A DNA stretch of 64,000 bases from Histidinibacterium lentulum (GTDB lineage Bacteria > Pseudomonadota > Alphaproteobacteria > Rhodobacterales > Rhodobacteraceae), in NCBI RefSeq assembly GCF_003789055.1, contig NZ_ML119086.1:62001-126000 (forward strand), read 5' to 3'. Below the pieces are notes generated by a model. That model was not told the DNA's origin. It did no database searches and worked only from the letters and a program-made list of their open reading frames with translations. Made by a program: the position numbers and the translations under genes. Of the stretch, positions 34,271 to 44,769 are shown one piece after another (the first letter of the stretch is position 1; every line of letters starts with the position of its first letter).

Positions 34271-34681
34271 ATGACACAGACGACGCGACCCGGACCAGAA
34301 CGGGACGATCATGACCTTCAGCATCTCGTCTCGGATCTCTTCGGCGTGTCATCGGACATAAGGTACGTTTCGCTGCTCAGGGCTGGCCGACTGCACTCAC
34401 GTCAGCGAGACGGCATTTCGGAGTCCTCGTCGGTCGAGAGCGACAGGTATGAGGAACTGTTCGTGAACCCTGCCCTGCTCAACCTCGCGGCCAACAGGGG
34501 AAACCTCGATTGCGGGGGGCTTGCCTGGCTCGTCGTGCGCTACGGACATTTCCAGCAGTTCATTCTTCCGATCAGGGACGGTCATCTCTCCGTCTGCCTC
34601 GAACTCCGTGCCCGCCCGGAAGAGCACGCGGAACCGATCAGACAGCTATTGGCCGCCCACCTTCTCGAGGCGCAGGCCTGA
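34271..34681 (+). CDS. Conserved hypothetical protein (possible roadblock/LC7-like fold)
   Basis: 136 residues, not confidently assigned. The order of secondary-structure-like segments (helix, VSLLRAGRLHSRQRDG, helix with NLAANRG, WLVVRYGHFQQFILPIRDG, HLSVCLE, final helix) is reminiscent of roadblock/LC7-type sensing domains, but this is only a pattern resemblance. ATG 34271 has GGAG about ten bases upstream; an in-frame GTG at 34226 is less likely. It stands alone, 94 bases after the hydrolase. Confidence 0.6.
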   Translation: MTQTTRPGPERDDHDLQHLVSDLFGVSSDIRYVSLLRAGRLHSRQRDGISESSSVESDRYEELFVNPALLNLAANRGNLDCGGLAWLVVRYGHFQQFILPIRDGHLSVCLELRARPEEHAEPIRQLLAAHLLEAQA

Positions 34682-34847
34682 TGGCCCCGTGCCGCGACCA
34701 GCATCCACAGCAGGCGGCGATATCGGTGGTGTCCGAAACGCGCGCCCGTCCACGTCCTCGGCCAGGGCAGTCGCGCGCGCTGTGCAAGTTGACAGGGCTC
34801 TCGCCGCAGGCGGTCCGGCGCGGCAATCCGCGCCGGCTCCCGGAAGC

Positions 34848-36152
34848 TCAGAGATAGCGGTTGACGAGGTTCTCCAGCCGCTCCTGCCGGCCCGAGCGCG
34901 GCTCGGGCTCCACGCCGCCGGCCTCGACCCGGGCCGCGGCTCCCGCAAGATCGCCGTCAAGCATGGCCTTGGCCTCCGCGCTTTCCCAGCCGGCGTAGCG
35001 CTCGGCGCGCGCAGCCTCGAGCCTGCCGTCCTCGAGCATCCGGGCCGCGGCCTTCAGCCCCGCGGCGCAGGTGTCCATGCCGCCCACATGGGCCGCGATC
35101 AGGTCCACGGGATCGAGCGACTGGCGCCGGAGCTTCGCGTCGAAATTCGTGCCGCCGGTGGTGAAGCCGCCCGCGCGCAGGATCTCGTAATAGGCCAGCG
35201 TCACCTCCGGGACGTTGTTGGGAAACTGGTCCGTATCCCAGCCGGACTGGTAGTCGTTGCGGTTCATGTCGATGGAGCCGAGGATGCCCAGCTCCCGCGC
35301 CAGCGCCAGCTCATGCTCGAACGAGTGGCCCGCGAGGATCGCGTGGCCTTGCTCGATGTTGACCTTCACGCGGGTTTCCAGCCCGAAGTCCTTGAGGAAG
35401 CCGTAGACCGTGGCGACATCGTAGTCGTACTGGTGCTTGGTCGGTTCCTGCGGCTTCGGCTCGATCAGGATGGTGCCGTCGAAGCCGATCCTGTCGGCAT
35501 GGTCGCAGACCATCTGCAGGAAACGGCCCGCCTGCCGACGTTCGCGGCCCATGTCGGTGTTCAGGAGCGTCTCGTAGCCCTCACGCCCGCCCCAGAGGAC
35601 GTAGTTCTGTCCACCCAGCCGGTGCGTAGCCTCCATGCAGGCCTTCACCGTGGCCGCGGCATAGGCAAAGATGTCCGGGTCGGGGTTCGTCGCGGCGCCC
35701 GACATCCAGCGGCGGTGCGAGAAGAGGTTCGCCGTGCCCCAGAGGAGCTTGACACCGGTCTCCTCCATCTTCGGGCCGAAATAGTCGACAATCTCGAAGA
35801 GGTTGTCCCGGCTCTCGGCAAAGGTCGCCCCCTCGGGGCGCACGTCGGCGTCGTGAAAACAGAAGAAGGGCACGCCGAGGATGCGGAACATCTCGAAGGC
35901 CGCGTCGGCCTTGATCTTCGCGCGGCCCATGTCGTCCTGGGGGTGCCAGGGCCGGAGGAAGGTCTGCCCGCCGAAGGGATCGCCCCCCTCCCAGGCGAAG
36001 GAGTGCCAGTAGGCCGCGGCGAAGCGCAGGTGGTCCTTGAGCGGTTTGCCCAGCACGACCTCCTCGGGGTCGTAGTGGCGGAAGGCAAGGTCGCCGTCGG
36101 CCTCGGGACCGCCGTAACGGACGGGGTCGATGCCTGCGAAGAAGTCGGTCAT
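34848..36152 (-). CDS. xylA: Xylose isomerase
   Basis: 434 residues, the usual length of class II xylose isomerases. Landmarks: [13 protein letters not shown], catalytic-His region [10 protein letters not shown], metal ligands in [36 protein letters not shown] and GSIDMNRND. It converts D-xylose to D-xylulose using two divalent metals in the cytoplasm. It lies downstream of xylB on the same strand; the 116-base gap holds a hairpin repeat. Confidence 0.97.
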   Translation of the reverse strand: MTDFFAGIDPVRYGGPEADGDLAFRHYDPEEVVLGKPLKDHLRFAAAYWHSFAWEGGDPFGGQTFLRPWHPQDDMGRAKIKADAAFEMFRILGVPFFCFHDADVRPEGATFAESRDNLFEIVDYFGPKMEETGVKLLWGTANLFSHRRWMSGAATNPDPDIFAYAAATVKACMEATHRLGGQNYVLWGGREGYETLLNTDMGRERRQAGRFLQMVCDHADRIGFDGTILIEPKPQEPTKHQYDYDVATVYGFLKDFGLETRVKVNIEQGHAILAGHSFEHELALARELGILGSIDMNRNDYQSGWDTDQFPNNVPEVTLAYYEILRAGGFTTGGTNFDAKLRRQSLDPVDLIAAHVGGMDTCAAGLKAAARMLEDGRLEAARAERYAGWESAEAKAMLDGDLAGAAARVEAGGVEPEPRSGRQERLENLVNRYL

Positions 36153-36199
36153 GGGTCTGTGTCCTTTCCGGTCAGGGGCGGCACGGGCCCCGGGCGCGG

Positions 36200-36247
36200 C
36201 CGGGGGGCCAGCCCCCCGGTCCCCCCGGGATATCTCCGGCCAGATAC
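36200..36247. repeat. Intergenic hairpin repeat (CCCGGGATAT...GGCCAGA family), copy 1
   Basis: A perfect inverted repeat CCGGGGGG / CCCCCCGG with a four-base loop (36200-36219) is followed by CCCCCCGGGATATCT and GGCCAGATA. The same core appears twice more at 48.9 and 49.1 kb. It sits between xylB and xylA. Confidence 0.7.
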
Positions 36248-36268
36248 GTGAGAGGCGAAGCGCGCCAT

Positions 36269-37702
36269 TCAGAGGTCCTTCAGGGCCGCATAGGCGGCGC
36301 GGTAGCGGGCGAGCCCTTCGGCGAAGGCATCAGCAAGGGCGGGGTCGGGATCGTGGCTGCGGGCCACGGGCGGTCGGGTCGCGATCTCCGCGCCGTCGCC
36401 GGTGGCGGCCATGCGGCCGAGGCGGGCGGCGCCGAGCGCCGCGCCGAATTCCCCCGCCTCCGGCAGATCGAGCGGGAAGCCCAGCACGCTGGCGAGAAGA
36501 TCGAGCCAGTAGGCCGACCGGGAGCCGCCCCCCAGCGCCAGCGCCCGGTCGATGCGCGTGCCCGTGGCGGCGAGCGCGTCGCGGCTGTCGGCGAAGGCAT
36601 AGGCCACGCCTTCGAGCACGGCGCGGGCGGCCTCGGTGGCGTCGGTGGCATGGTCCAGATGCAGGAACTGGCCGCGGACGTGGGCGTCGTTGTGTGGCGT
36701 CCGCTCGCCACCGAGATAGGGCAGGAACAGCGTCCGGCCGGGGGCGCGGAGCGGGCCGAGACCGGCCGTCAGGTCGGACGAGGATCGCCCCGTGAGACGC
36801 GAGAGCCAGGCCAGCGCGTCGGCCGCGGCGAGGATCACCCCCATCTGGTGCCAGGTCCCGGGCACGGCGTGGCAGAAGCTGTGAACCGCTGTCGCGGGAT
36901 CGGGCCGGTATCCCCCGTTGGCGGCGAAAAGCACGCCCGAGGTGCCCAGGGACAGAAAGGCCTCGCCGTCCCGCACGACGCCCGCGCCGATGGCTGCCGC
37001 CGCGTTGTCCCCTGCCCCCCCAGCCACCACGAGGTCCGGCAGGTCGAGCTCGATGCCGAGCTTGTCGCGGAGGTCGCCTGACGGCGCGCTGCCCTCGACC
37101 AGCGCGGGCATGTGGTCGCGGGTGAGCCCGCAGGCCGACAGCAGATCGTTCGACCAGTCCCGCGCGCCGGTGTCGAGCCAGGCGGTGCCTGCCGCGTCCG
37201 ACATCTCGGAGACATGGGCGCCGGTCAGCGCATAGCGCAGGTAGTCCTTGGGAAGGAGCACCTTGGCGATCCGGGCGAAGACCTCCGGCTCGTGGCGGCG
37301 GACCCATTCGACCTTGGGCGCGGTGAACCCCGGGAAGACGATGTTGCCCGTCACCTTGCGGAACCGGGGATCGGCGTCCATCTCGGCCGCTTCCGCCGCC
37401 GCGCGGGTGTCATTCCAGAGCATGCAGGGCCTGAGCACGTCTCCCTCGGCGTCGATCAGCGTCGCGCCATGCATGTGGCCCGAAAGTCCGACACCTCTCA
37501 GACCCCGGCAGTCGTGCTGCTCCCGGATCGCCCGCAGCGCGACGCGGGCCGCCGAGACCCAGGCAGCGGGGTCCTGCTCCACCCAGCCATCATGGGGCCG
37601 CGACACCTCCAGCGGCACCGAATGCTCGGCGAGGATGCGCTCGTCGTCATCGACGAGGATCGCCTTCAGCGCCGAAGTTCCCAGATCGAGACCGATGTAC
37701 AT
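36269..37702 (-). CDS. xylB: Xylulokinase
   Basis: 477 residues of the FGGY kinase family. N-terminal phosphate loop [20 protein letters not shown], substrate loop [22 protein letters not shown], adenosine-binding LGTSGVLF and [19 protein letters not shown]. It phosphorylates D-xylulose for entry into the pentose phosphate pathway. ATG 37702 has GGGGGAG upstream; an upstream TTG-started extension of five codons is not supported. Between xylG and xylA in the xylose cluster. Confidence 0.95.
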   Translation of the reverse strand: MYIGLDLGTSALKAILVDDDERILAEHSVPLEVSRPHDGWVEQDPAAWVSAARVALRAIREQHDCRGLRGVGLSGHMHGATLIDAEGDVLRPCMLWNDTRAAAEAAEMDADPRFRKVTGNIVFPGFTAPKVEWVRRHEPEVFARIAKVLLPKDYLRYALTGAHVSEMSDAAGTAWLDTGARDWSNDLLSACGLTRDHMPALVEGSAPSGDLRDKLGIELDLPDLVVAGGAGDNAAAAIGAGVVRDGEAFLSLGTSGVLFAANGGYRPDPATAVHSFCHAVPGTWHQMGVILAAADALAWLSRLTGRSSSDLTAGLGPLRAPGRTLFLPYLGGERTPHNDAHVRGQFLHLDHATDATEAARAVLEGVAYAFADSRDALAATGTRIDRALALGGGSRSAYWLDLLASVLGFPLDLPEAGEFGAALGAARLGRMAATGDGAEIATRPPVARSHDPDPALADAFAEGLARYRAAYAALKDL

Positions 37703-37877
37703 CGCAGGCTCCCCCAAATCGTCCTGTGGATCACGTCAGATGAGCCCGACGGCGCTCCGGATCACGGCCCGGCGCGACGGTCGACCTCGCCGGGTCGCCC
37801 AAGTTTCGGCCGGCAAGGACCAGCACGGCCACGACGCTCCCGGCCGGCACGGTTGACGCGCACGGACCCATTCCCCG

Positions 37878-38642
37878 TCATGCCGCGAGATGTTCGGGCG
37901 TCTTGCCGAGGATGATCATGCCAAGCAGATCGTCCTCGCTGACCTCGTCCACGTTCACCACGCCCACAAGCTGCCCGTTCTTCATCACCGCCGCCCGATC
38001 GCAAAGCTGTTTGACCTGGTGGATGTCGTGGTCGATGAGAAAGATGCCGAGGTTCTGGCGCTTCAGCTCGTCGATCAGCTCGGCCACCATCTGCGTCTCC
38101 TGCGGGCCGAGCGCCGCGGTCGGCTCGTCCATGATCAGGATCTGGGCATTGAAATAGACCGCCCGCGCGATCGCCACGGATTGCCGCTGCCCGCCCGACA
38201 GGGCCGAGACCGGGGCGTTGAACTTCTTGAAGTTGGGGTTGAGGCGGCCCATGATCCGGCGCGTTTCCGCCTCCATCGCCGCGTCGTCCACCATGCCCAG
38301 CGCGTTCACCAGCTCGCGGCCCAGGAAGAGGTTCGCCGCGGCGTCGAGATTGTCCGCCAGAGCCAGCGTCTGGTAGATCGTCTCGATATGGTGGCTGCGC
38401 GCGTCGCGCGGATTGTTGATCGTGACCGGCTGGCCCTTGATGCGGATCTCGCCCTTGTCCATGCGGTAGGCGCCCGAGAGGCACTTGATCAGCGTGGACT
38501 TGCCCGCGCCGTTGTGCCCGAGAAGGCCCACGACCTCGCCGGGGTAGAGATCGACGCTGACGTCGTCGACCGCCTGGATACCGCCGAAGGCGATGGAAAT
38601 GTTGTTGAGCTCCACAAGGGGCGTGCCGCGTGCGTCCGCCAT
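37878..38642 (-). CDS. xylG: Xylose/pentose ABC importer ATPase, single domain
   Basis: 254 residues with one ABC domain: Walker [10 protein letters not shown], signature SALSGGQRQ, Walker [13 protein letters not shown], and H-loop [11 protein letters not shown]. Classical XylG/RbsA proteins are about 500 residues with two ABC halves; this is the single-domain type known from FrcA-like alphaproteobacterial systems, so it presumably works as a homodimer. The start at 38642 comes two bases after the permease stop. Confidence 0.9.
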   Translation of the reverse strand: MADARGTPLVELNNISIAFGGIQAVDDVSVDLYPGEVVGLLGHNGAGKSTLIKCLSGAYRMDKGEIRIKGQPVTINNPRDARSHHIETIYQTLALADNLDAAANLFLGRELVNALGMVDDAAMEAETRRIMGRLNPNFKKFNAPVSALSGGQRQSVAIARAVYFNAQILIMDEPTAALGPQETQMVAELIDELKRQNLGIFLIDHDIHQVKQLCDRAAVMKNGQLVGVVNVDEVSEDDLLGMIILGKTPEHLAA

Positions 38643-38644
38643 GG

Positions 38645-39934
38645 TCAGTCTCCCGTCCGGCGCCGGTAGAGGATGTCGACGAAGACCGCGACCACAAGGA
38701 CCGCGCCCACGACGATGTTCTGATAGGGCGCGTCCACGCCCACCATCGCCATCCCCGATTGCAGCGACTGCATGATGAGCGCGCCGAGGATGGCACCGTA
38801 GATCGTGCCCACCCCGCCCGAGAGCGCGGTGCCGCCGATGACCGCAGCGGCGATCACCCGCAGCTCGTCCAGCGTGCCGATGTCGTTGGAATGGAATGAC
38901 AGGCGCGCGGAGGCCACGACCGCGGAGAGCGCGCAGAGAAAGCCCATGACGGCGAAAACCTTCACGGTCAGCAGCCGGGTGTTGATGCCCGACAGCTCCG
39001 CCGCGTCCGGGTTGCCGCCGGTGGCGAAGATGTAGCGGCCGAGGCGGGTGCGCTGGGCCACGACAGTCATGACGACAGCCACCGCGATCAAGAGCAGCAC
39101 CGAGATCGGCAGGCCGTAGGCGGCGGTGAAGCCCTCGGGCAGCACCTCTCCGCGGGCCTCGAACTCCCGCTCGAGCACGCGCCCGGGGATCTCGTAGGAA
39201 TTCAGGATCCAGATGAAGCCCATGATGCCGCCGGCGATGATCGCTGCCACCACGGCCTCGGCCCAAAGCGGCTTCACGGGAAAATCGTGGCTGATCTTGG
39301 TGCGCCGCGACCGCCAGAGGCCCCAGAGCGCCGCGAGGGTGGCGAGCCCGCCCACGATCCAGGACCACTGTTCGCCCAACGTGCCCGAGATGCCGCCGAA
39401 GGCCTGGAAGGTCTCGTCGAGGGGCCCGATGGTCTGCCCGTTGGTCAGGAACCAAGCCACGTTGCGCCACACAAGAAGCCCGCCCAGCGTCACGATGAAA
39501 GCCGGAATCGTCAGGTAGCCCACGAGCCAGCCGTGAAAGGCGCCGATGGCCACGCCCACGCAGAGCCCGCCCGCGATCGCGAGCCAGGGAAGCGCGGGAT
39601 GGCCCAGCGGCAGGAGGCCGCCCACCAGCCAGTCGGTCTGCAGCATCGCCATGACCGCCGAACAGGTGGCGAGAAGCGAGCCCACGGAAAGGTCGATGTG
39701 GCGGGTCACGATGATGAACACCATGCCGGTGGCCATGATCGCCACCGAAACCGTCTGGATCGTCAGGTTGAAAATGTTGCGCGGCGTCAGAAAACGCCCG
39801 TCCGTGAGCACGTTGAACACCAGCGCCACGATGATGAAGGCGCCGATCATGCCCAGGAGCCGGGTATCGATCTCCAGGCTCTGGATCAGGTTCCGCCGGG
39901 GCGCGGCGGCGGGCGCTTGGGTGGACTCGGCCAT
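38645..39934 (-). CDS. xylH: Xylose ABC importer permease
   Basis: 429 residues, ten or more transmembrane segments, of the RbsC/XylH family. Typical segments are [31 protein letters not shown] and [20 protein letters not shown]. It forms the membrane channel for the periplasmic binding protein encoded 193 bases upstream. ATG 39934 ([10 protein letters not shown]) has GGAGAA ahead of it; the open frame continues 46 codons upstream into the intergenic repeat. Confidence 0.93.
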   Translation of the reverse strand: MAESTQAPAAAPRRNLIQSLEIDTRLLGMIGAFIIVALVFNVLTDGRFLTPRNIFNLTIQTVSVAIMATGMVFIIVTRHIDLSVGSLLATCSAVMAMLQTDWLVGGLLPLGHPALPWLAIAGGLCVGVAIGAFHGWLVGYLTIPAFIVTLGGLLVWRNVAWFLTNGQTIGPLDETFQAFGGISGTLGEQWSWIVGGLATLAALWGLWRSRRTKISHDFPVKPLWAEAVVAAIIAGGIMGFIWILNSYEIPGRVLEREFEARGEVLPEGFTAAYGLPISVLLLIAVAVVMTVVAQRTRLGRYIFATGGNPDAAELSGINTRLLTVKVFAVMGFLCALSAVVASARLSFHSNDIGTLDELRVIAAAVIGGTALSGGVGTIYGAILGALIMQSLQSGMAMVGVDAPYQNIVVGAVLVVAVFVDILYRRRTGD

Positions 39935-40059
39935 GGCGGGAGCATTCTCCGTGAAAGTGGCGGCGGAACGGTGCCGCCGGTCGGTGGATGACGCGGGCCG
40001 TCCCGTGTGAGAGCCGGAGCGTACGGTGCGTATGGGCCCTACCCTGCAAACCTGTGCAG

Positions 40060-40120
40060 GGCGGGTTCTCAACCCGCCGCTACGTCAACGTGGCGGGCCG
40101 GACTCGCGTCCGACCCGCCG
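40060..40120. repeat. Paired hairpins between xylF and xylH (CGGGTT...AACCCG repeat)
   Basis: GGCGGGTT / AACCCGCC with a three-base loop (40060-40078) is followed by a longer imperfect hairpin GGCGGG...CCCGCC with GGAC/GTCC inside (about 40092-40119). The first resembles the GGTGGGTT/AACCCACC hairpin found inside dnaE2. In this position it may stabilise the xylF message or attenuate read-through, letting the binding protein be made in excess. Confidence 0.6.
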
Positions 40121-40127
40121 CCGGTCG

Positions 40128-41153
40128 TCAGTTGCAGGGCGAGGGGCCGTTGGTGACGCCCTGGCAGAGCGCCTCCTGGGAAATCCAGCCCGCATCGACC
40201 ACGACGTCGAGGTTGTCCGCGGTGATCGGCTGGGGGGCCAGGAACTGCGCCCAGAGCTCGACGCCATCGGGCGAGGTCCACTGCTCGGCGCCCTCGATCT
40301 CGCTCATCTCGGTGCCGCCGGCGAGCGCCACGGCGATCTCGCCCGCGCGCTGGCCGAGGTCCCGCGCGTCCTTCCAGACGCTGACGGTCTGGGTGCCCTG
40401 GGCCACCCGGTTCAGCGCCGCATGGTCGCCGTCCTGGCCCGAGACCGGGATGCCTTCCATACCCTGTGCCGTCAGCGCCGCCACGACGCCGCCCGCGGTG
40501 CCGTCGTTGGAGGCCACGACCGCATCGACGTTGTTGTCGTTCTGGGTCAGGATCTGCTCCATGTTGCGCTGGGCGTTGGCCGGCAGCCAGCCGTCGGTAT
40601 AGGCCTCGCCGACGATGGTGATGGCGCCGCTGTCGATGGCATCCTGCAGGACCTCCTGCTGGCCGCCGCGCAGGAAGTCGGCGTTGGGATCGGTGGGCGA
40701 GCCCTTGATCATGACGTAGTTGCCCTCGGGCGCGGCCTCGAGCACGGCGCGGGCCTGCATCCGGCCGACCTCGACGTTGTCGAAGGTCAGGTAGAAGGCG
40801 CGCGGATCGGCGATCAGCCGGTCATAGCCCACGACCGGAATGCCCTCGTTCGCCGCCGCCTCGACCGCCGGGCCGATGGCCTGGGCATCCTGGGCGAGGA
40901 TGATGAGCGCGTCGACGCCCTGGGCGATGAGGCTTTCCACGTCGGAAATCTGCTTCGAGGACGAGGATTGCGCGTCCGCGGAGATGTACTGGGCGCCGGC
41001 GGCCTCGAGCGCGGCCTGGATCGCGGCCTCGTCGGTCTTCCAGCGCTCTTCCTGGAAGTTGGACCAGCTCACGCCGACGGTCAGGTCCTGGGCCAGCGCG
41101 GCCGAGCTGAAGCCGACCGTGGCGACCACGGCGGCGAGAAGTGCCTTGTGCAT
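40128..41153 (-). CDS. xylF: Xylose-binding periplasmic protein
   Basis: 341 residues. Signal peptide [21 protein letters not shown], then mature [20 protein letters not shown], typical of XylF (the DxKIGxSxxxxxxERW start). Other family segments are [20 protein letters not shown] and SGQDGD. It captures D-xylose in the periplasm for XylGH. ATG 41153 has AAGGGAGG eight bases upstream. Divergent from xylR. Confidence 0.95.
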   Translation of the reverse strand: MHKALLAAVVATVGFSSAALAQDLTVGVSWSNFQEERWKTDEAAIQAALEAAGAQYISADAQSSSSKQISDVESLIAQGVDALIILAQDAQAIGPAVEAAANEGIPVVGYDRLIADPRAFYLTFDNVEVGRMQARAVLEAAPEGNYVMIKGSPTDPNADFLRGGQQEVLQDAIDSGAITIVGEAYTDGWLPANAQRNMEQILTQNDNNVDAVVASNDGTAGGVVAALTAQGMEGIPVSGQDGDHAALNRVAQGTQTVSVWKDARDLGQRAGEIAVALAGGTEMSEIEGAEQWTSPDGVELWAQFLAPQPITADNLDVVVDAGWISQEALCQGVTNGPSPCN

Positions 41154-41255
41154 TGCATACCTCCCTTGCAACGAACCCGCCGCACCGATGTCCGGTCCGG
41201 GGGAAGACGAGTCAGGCGACCCGGTGCGCGACAGGATGCGCGGATAAATTCAGAA

Positions 41256-41272
41256 GTCAAAATAAATTTGAC
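41256..41272. promoter_or_regulatory. Candidate XylR operator
   Basis: GTCAAA-N5-TTTGAC is a perfect inverted repeat with AT-rich centre, in an otherwise GC-rich region between xylF (start 41153) and xylR (start 41375). It is the natural candidate for the ROK repressor site controlling the xylose operon and xylR. Confidence 0.55.
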
Positions 41273-41374
41273 ATGAGGCGGCCCTGAACGGCAGGATCGC
41301 CTTCGTTCAGCCCCGATCTGCTGCGCTGCACTGCAGAAAATGTTTCGCGACTGAACTTAATGTGACGGAATCTG

Positions 41375-42655
41375 ATGGCCGAAGGACCTCCCGACCTGTC
41401 TGTCGCCCCCGCCTTCGAGCCCCTGTCGGGACCCGGGGCCGGACCGCTGCTGCCGCTGTCCGCGGCGGAGGACCGGTCCCTGCGCGCGCTGGCCTTCGAG
41501 CATGTCCGCGCCGCGGGCCAGGCCGCCCGCACCGATATCGCCCGGGCACTCGGGATCAGCGCGGGGTCGGTCACCGCGCTCACCGCGGCGCTGATCGAGG
41601 GCGGCTTCCTGCGCCAGGTCGAGGGGCGACCCCGCGAGCCTGCGCGCGACGGCGGGCGGGGACGGCCACCCGTCGCGCTCGAAGTGGTGCCCGAGGCCGC
41701 GCGGGTGATCGGGGTGAAGCTGGGCGACGACCGGATCTCCGCGGTCCTGGCGGATTTCGCAGGCCAGACCGTGGCCCGGCTCGACCGGCCCGTCGTATCG
41801 CGGCGGCTGAACCCGGACGAGATCGTCGGAGAGATCGCGGCGCTGGCCGAGGATCTCGCCCGGAGTGCCGGCCATGCCCCCGAGGCGGTGGCCGCGGTGG
41901 GTCTCGGGCTTTCGGGGATCATCGATCACGAGGCGGGTGTCGTGGCCTGGTCGCCGGTGCTGGCGGGGCGAGACCTGCCGCTTGCCGGGGCCGTTTCGGA
42001 CCGGCTGGGATGCCCCGCCTTCATCGACAACGACGCCAACATGCTGACGCTTGCGGAACTCTGGTACGGCGCCGGACGCGAGAGCACGGATTTCGCCGTC
42101 GTGACCGTGGAACAGGGCGTCGGCATGGGGCTCGTTCTGGGCTCGAAGCTGTTTCGCGGCAGCCGCGGCATGGGGCTCGAACTGGGGCACACGAAGGTGC
42201 ATCTCGACGGCGCGCTCTGCCGCTGCGGGCGGCGCGGCTGTCTCGAGGCCTATCTTGCCGACTACGCCCTCGCGCGGGAGGCGGCGACGGCGCTGGAGCG
42301 ACTGCCGCAGGCCCAGGGCGGGGCGCACAGCCTGCTCGACCCGCTCTATGCCCGCGCCACTGCGGGCGACGCCGTGGCGGCGGCGATCTTCCGCCGCGCG
42401 GGTCGCTATCTGGCCCTCGGCCTCTCGAACGTCGCTCAGCTCATCGACCCGCCGTTGATCCTGCTGTCGGGGGCGCGGATGCGCTATCACTACCTTTACG
42501 CCGAGGAGATGCTGGCGGAGATGGAGCGCCTGTTGCTGCTGGAGGGCCGGTCGGCCCCGAGGGTGGAGGTGCGCCAGTGGGACGACGGGGTCTGGGCGCG
42601 CGGGGCGGCCGCGCTGGCGCTCTCGGCGGTGACGGCGCGGGTGCTCACGGGATGA
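41375..42655 (+). CDS. xylR: ROK-family repressor of xylose genes
   Basis: 426 residues. N-terminal winged helix-turn-helix (about 35-85: TDIARALGISAGSVTALTAA) joined to a ROK sugar-kinase-like domain with VGLGLSGIID, FIDNDANMLTLAE and the zinc motif CRCGRRGCLEAY. ROK proteins of this build repress xylose genes until xylose binds. It faces xylF, so it probably controls the xylose importer and the kinase/isomerase genes. Start ATG 41375. Confidence 0.9.
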   Translation: MAEGPPDLSVAPAFEPLSGPGAGPLLPLSAAEDRSLRALAFEHVRAAGQAARTDIARALGISAGSVTALTAALIEGGFLRQVEGRPREPARDGGRGRPPVALEVVPEAARVIGVKLGDDRISAVLADFAGQTVARLDRPVVSRRLNPDEIVGEIAALAEDLARSAGHAPEAVAAVGLGLSGIIDHEAGVVAWSPVLAGRDLPLAGAVSDRLGCPAFIDNDANMLTLAELWYGAGRESTDFAVVTVEQGVGMGLVLGSKLFRGSRGMGLELGHTKVHLDGALCRCGRRGCLEAYLADYALAREAATALERLPQAQGGAHSLLDPLYARATAGDAVAAAIFRRAGRYLALGLSNVAQLIDPPLILLSGARMRYHYLYAEEMLAEMERLLLLEGRSAPRVEVRQWDDGVWARGAAALALSAVTARVLTG

Positions 42656-42939
42656 GACTGCGCGGGCGCGGGGCCGCGGGGGATCGTGGCGAAGCCGCGG
42701 GTCGGGATCCGCGGGGATCGATGCAGACAGGGCCGGGGATGCGACGCCGCGCGGGACGCGATCGCGCGGCGCAGCGGGCAGCCGCCCTTGCCCGGAACGT
42801 GGCGCAGGCATCGGCCCCGGCGCCAGACTCGGCGGGCACGGAGACATCCGGACGCGCGCGCGCCGTCGCGGCGACGTCTGCCTGCTGGCCGGCTCGGGTT
42901 CGGGAGCGGGCCCTGGCCGCGATTTCGGCATTTGCCGGA

Positions 42940-44463
42940 ATGCGGGAGGCACTACGGGGGCAACACCTCGCGCTCACGGCGGCGCTGGTGCTGGCCTCCG
43001 GCGCCGCCTCGGCGGAGATCCGGTTCGAGGACCGCTCGGACGCCCTGCCGCCCCATGCCTATTCCGGCGGTTGGGAGCATTTCGTGGGCGGCGGGCTGGC
43101 CGTGCTCGACTGCAACGATGACGCCCTGCCCGACCTCGTGGCCGCGGGCGGCACGGAGCCGCTGCGGCTCTTCGTGAACGAGGGCGCGTTCCGCTTCGCG
43201 GAGGGCGCCCTGCCCGACCTAGGAGGGACGACGGGCGCCTACCCGCTGGATCTCGACGCGGACGGCATTCTCGATCTTTACGTCATGCGGGCCGGGACGG
43301 ACGTGGCGCTGCGTGGTCTCGGGGACTGCCGGTTCGAGGAGGCGACGGAGGCGCTCGGTCTGCCGGTGACCGACCGTTGGACCACCGCCTTCACCGCCTG
43401 GTGGGCAGAGGGCGACACGGCTCCGACACTGGCGGTGGGGCATTATGTGGACCGCGGTGACCCCGAGGGCCCCTTCGAGGCCTGCGACGACAACGAAATC
43501 CTGTACCCCGAACCCGGAGGCGGCTGGCGGGCGGAAACCCTCTCCCCCGGTTTCTGTCCCCTGTCCATGCTGGCCGCCCGGGATGCGCGCGGCCGGCCGA
43601 CCCTGCGGCTGTCGAACGACCGTCATTACTATGTGCGCGAAGGCTCCGAGCAGATGTGGGACATCGGCGAGGCGCGCTTTCTCGGGCCCGAGGATGGCTG
43701 GCGCGGACCCCAGCTCTGGGGCATGGGCATTGCCAGCCGCGACATCACGGGCGACGGGCGGGCGGAGGTGATGCTGACTTCCATGGGCGACCAGCTCCTG
43801 CAGATCGCGAAGGAGGATGGCAGCTATGTCGCGGCGCCGTTCGAGATGGGCACGACGGCGCACCGGCCCCATGTGGGCGACGACGGGCGTCCGTCCACGG
43901 GCTGGCATGCGGAATGGGGCGACGTGGACAACGACGGGCGGGCCGATCTCTTCATCGCCAAGGGCAACGTGGACCAGATGCCCGATCTGGCGATGGAGGA
44001 CCCCAACAGCCTGCTCCGGCAGGAGGCCGACAGGACGTTTTCCGAGGTCGCGGCGGCGGCGGGGGTGGCCGCAACGGAGCGCTCCCGGGGCGCGGCGCTG
44101 GCCGATCTCGACGGCGACGGGCGGCTCGATCTCGTCGTGGTGAACCGGCGCGCGCCGATGGAGCTCTACCGCAACGTGACCGAAGGCGCGGGCAGCTGGC
44201 TCACCGTGGCGCTGCGCCAGCCGGGGCCGAACCGCTTTGCCATCGGCGCGCGGGTGACCGTTGCGGCAGAGACGATGCGCGAGGAGCAGGAGATCACCGT
44301 GGGTGGCGGCCATGCCGGGGGCGAGGCGCTGCCGCTGCATTTCGGGCTGGGGTCCGCGACGGAGGCCATGGTGACGGTGACATGGCCTGACGGGACCGTC
44401 TCCGGCCCCCAGGTCGCCATCCCGGGCGAGAGTCTGACGATCGAGCGCGGCGACAGCCGCTGA
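42940..44463 (+). CDS. Secreted FG-GAP/VCBS repeat protein with UnbV (CRTAC1-like) domain
   Basis: 507 residues. A signal peptide (MREALRGQHLALTAALVLAS then GAASA) precedes FG-GAP-type repeats with Ca-binding DxDxDGxxD loops: LDADGILDL, GDVDNDGRADL and ADLDGDGRLDL. An ASPIC/UnbV domain follows (NRFAIGARVTV to LHFGLGSA and VTWPDG). It is probably a periplasmic or extracellular beta-propeller binding protein. The frame is open far upstream, including an ATG at 42652 overlapping the xylR stop, but ATG 42940 gives a proper signal peptide; the ribosome site is weak. A di-haem peroxidase gene lies convergent to it. Confidence 0.8.
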   Translation: MREALRGQHLALTAALVLASGAASAEIRFEDRSDALPPHAYSGGWEHFVGGGLAVLDCNDDALPDLVAAGGTEPLRLFVNEGAFRFAEGALPDLGGTTGAYPLDLDADGILDLYVMRAGTDVALRGLGDCRFEEATEALGLPVTDRWTTAFTAWWAEGDTAPTLAVGHYVDRGDPEGPFEACDDNEILYPEPGGGWRAETLSPGFCPLSMLAARDARGRPTLRLSNDRHYYVREGSEQMWDIGEARFLGPEDGWRGPQLWGMGIASRDITGDGRAEVMLTSMGDQLLQIAKEDGSYVAAPFEMGTTAHRPHVGDDGRPSTGWHAEWGDVDNDGRADLFIAKGNVDQMPDLAMEDPNSLLRQEADRTFSEVAAAAGVAATERSRGAALADLDGDGRLDLVVVNRRAPMELYRNVTEGAGSWLTVALRQPGPNRFAIGARVTVAAETMREEQEITVGGGHAGGEALPLHFGLGSATEAMVTVTWPDGTVSGPQVAIPGESLTIERGDSR

Positions 44464-44769
44464 CCCCCTGAGCCACCCGGTCGCTGCCCCCGGAGGCCGG
44501 CGCCGGCTGCGTCCCGCCGGGCCCCTTTGCCTGCCGCCGAGGCGGACCAGCCAGAGGAGCAGCCAGCGCAGGGAGCCGGTGCCGACGCGGGGCGGGTGCC
44601 CGGCAGGACGACGCCGGAGCGGCAGGCAGAAGGGGAAGGAAATCGGGCTCATGGCGTCATCTTCGGGGATTCGGATTGACGCATCGTGAAGATCGGGCCG
44701 CCGCCGGCTGAAATCGCCGGCGCTGGCCGGGCGGGCGGGGGCCGCCGAAGGCGCAGGCGCCAGCCCGGC
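44464..44769. other. Intergenic region between convergent genes
   Basis: 306 GC-rich bases between the UnbV protein and the peroxidase. No supported ORF; the minus-strand frame starting near 44652 is Arg/Pro-rich and looks like a composition artefact. Several GC-rich inverted repeats are present (for example CCGGCGCCGG near 44502), but no clear terminator with a T-tract. Confidence 0.4.

Noticed and set aside
37878-40049. 723-codon frame covering xylH and xylG
   Set aside because: Only the last 254 codons (xylG) are coding; the rest is the shadow of xylH in another frame.
41362-44463. 1033-codon open frame apparently fusing the xylR region to the FG-GAP/UnbV protein
   Set aside because: Its first part is the +1 shadow of xylR, rich in Arg/Gly without family features; only the last 508 codons are a real gene with a signal peptide.
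44514-44652. Small minus-strand ORF after the UnbV protein gene
   Set aside because: Arg/Pro/Gly-rich composition, no ribosome site and no recognisable domain; more likely a shadow of GC-rich DNA.
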